Source: Glandiceps talaboti
Lineage: Eukaryota > Hemichordata > Enteropneusta > Spengelidae
Assembly (NCBI RefSeq): GCF_964340395.1
Contig: NC_135551.1
Coordinates: 14,715,003-14,779,002, forward strand
Direction: 5' to 3'
DNA: 64,000 nucleotides
Made by a program: the position numbers and the translations under genes. The notes beneath the pieces were generated by a model. It made no database searches, had not been told where the DNA came from, and was given only the letters and a program-made list of their open reading frames with translations. Below, piece after piece: positions 62,974 through 64,000 of this stretch. Each line of letters opens with the position of its first letter. Within the stretch, counting starts at the first letter, position 1.

Positions 62974-64000
62974 CTGTATCATCATTTTCTTTTGTTTTAA
63001 ACGGCTGGCTCAATTCAAACGGAATTTGGTACACGTGTTACGCAGGGTAATGGCAAGAACTGACTAGGTCTTGGCGAACATACCATGAATATTAATGAGC
63101 AATTTACGTAATTAATGGTTTTTGGTAATTTGGCTATATACCAAGAATGTGTGGATGACTCACAATAGAAAAGGGGTTCGGAAAATAGCAGTAATAGAAA
63201 TGACAATACAATCAAGTAGTACTAGTACACTGGGAACTCTGTTCTTTATATGCACGCGCACTCCAACTTGTAACTGAAACTTGCATATCACACAGGAATG
63301 CACGCACACTCCAACTTGTAACTGAAACTTACATCACACAAGAAATTTTGATTTGATCGTCTGCCTTATCGTCAGGCTGCGTGCTGATTAGTTGATTATG
63401 TATGACGTATGACTATATAATGAGTTCATCAGAAATGGCAACAATGTTAACAACAACAACAACGTATAACACAAAATATGAACCAATAAATGTAAATCAC
63501 GACAGAATGCATACAGCTTCAAATTCAATATAATTTGGTACATACATTTGCTATTATACCAAAGCGCATCTATCCTGAAAATATTGCTTTTAATCTTAAC
63601 AAGTTATCAGCATGTTTTCAGTAATTAGATCTGTACGTCATAATAAATACAGGCTTTGTTTGTGGTCAGGATATGTTGCCTAAATAAAGTGGTGCGACGA
63701 CGCGAATATTTTTTTTTAATTTCTAATTGTTCATGATTATCTCTGCAGTTGTCTTTACTGAAGTTACTGTAGCAGTTAATGTAGTTTGACTTATTTTGTG
63801 TTTTCTCTGCAGACTGTATTGGTTGGAAAAAACACGGAACAAAAGCAAAGTGGGGGTATTTCAGTGATGCGGTTCAGTCAAACCAGCCCAGCTTCAACTT
63901 CCTGGTCAAATCACCACCTTTCTACCGAAAATTCATTCTGGAGAATTCGCCAAGATAAATCCATACCATCTCTTCTTCGATCAAAATTGAAGACCTTCTC
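61860..64000. other. spacer downstream of relic E, to window end
   Basis: Shares blocks with the B, C and D spacers (cattggtggcgctcttactc at about 62114; gatagatggcgctgttcatt at about 62568; (GT)n element fragment at 62880-63130; tctacagttgtctttactg-type block from 63730). An E-specific insert with aatgcacgcacactccaact repeats lies at about 63140-63510. No gene seen. Confidence 0.55.

Overview
The window is metazoan genomic DNA, AT-rich, with spliceosomal introns, TATA promoters, AATAAA poly(A) signals, LINE and SINE fragments, many foldback (MITE-like) elements and very long microsatellites. The repeat style suggests a marine invertebrate; I cannot name the phylum from sequence alone. Almost none of the long open frames are genes: most are microsatellite read-through.

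The backbone is a tandem array of one small gene, all on the plus strand, in five copies that I label A to E (leader exons end near 2837, 15768, 27485, 43052 and 56679). Each copy has a TATA promoter, a non-coding leader exon, a 61-nt coding exon for a signal peptide, an exon 3 for a cysteine-rich C-terminal part, and an exon 4 with a short conserved frame and its own poly(A) signals. A, B, C and D read as complete 64, 78, 79 and 82 residue secreted peptides. E looks like a relic. A is the most diverged; B to E are recent copies that share introns and spacers.

Exons 3 and 4 both accept the same phase-1 junction from exon 2, and exon 3 of B to E carries an AATAAA on or beside its stop codon. 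One signal exon could therefore feed either a cysteine-rich peptide or a short linear peptide with a conserved N-x-T sequon. This is inferred from sequence; no transcripts were available.

Layout. 1-2690: (GA)n, a possible extra signal-peptide exon, an inverted-repeat element, compound (AT)n. 2700-10010: gene A, with a SINE, a LINE fragment and a 22-unit array of 34-bp poly(A)-signal repeats. 10010-15600: a MITE, a LINE tail inside a 1-kb tandem duplication, and a set of nested palindromes built from hammerhead-ribozyme-bearing monomers in alternating orientation. 15600-26580: gene B and spacer. 26580-42030: gene C with a 2.08-kb insertion, and a spacer with a long foldback element. 42030-55620: gene D, a D-only cysteine-rich open frame, and a spacer holding a segment inverted relative to the C-D spacer. 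55620-64000: relic E and the start of its spacer.

The gene copies probably make a family of diversifying secreted cysteine-rich peptides (defence, venom-like or signalling). I assign no function.
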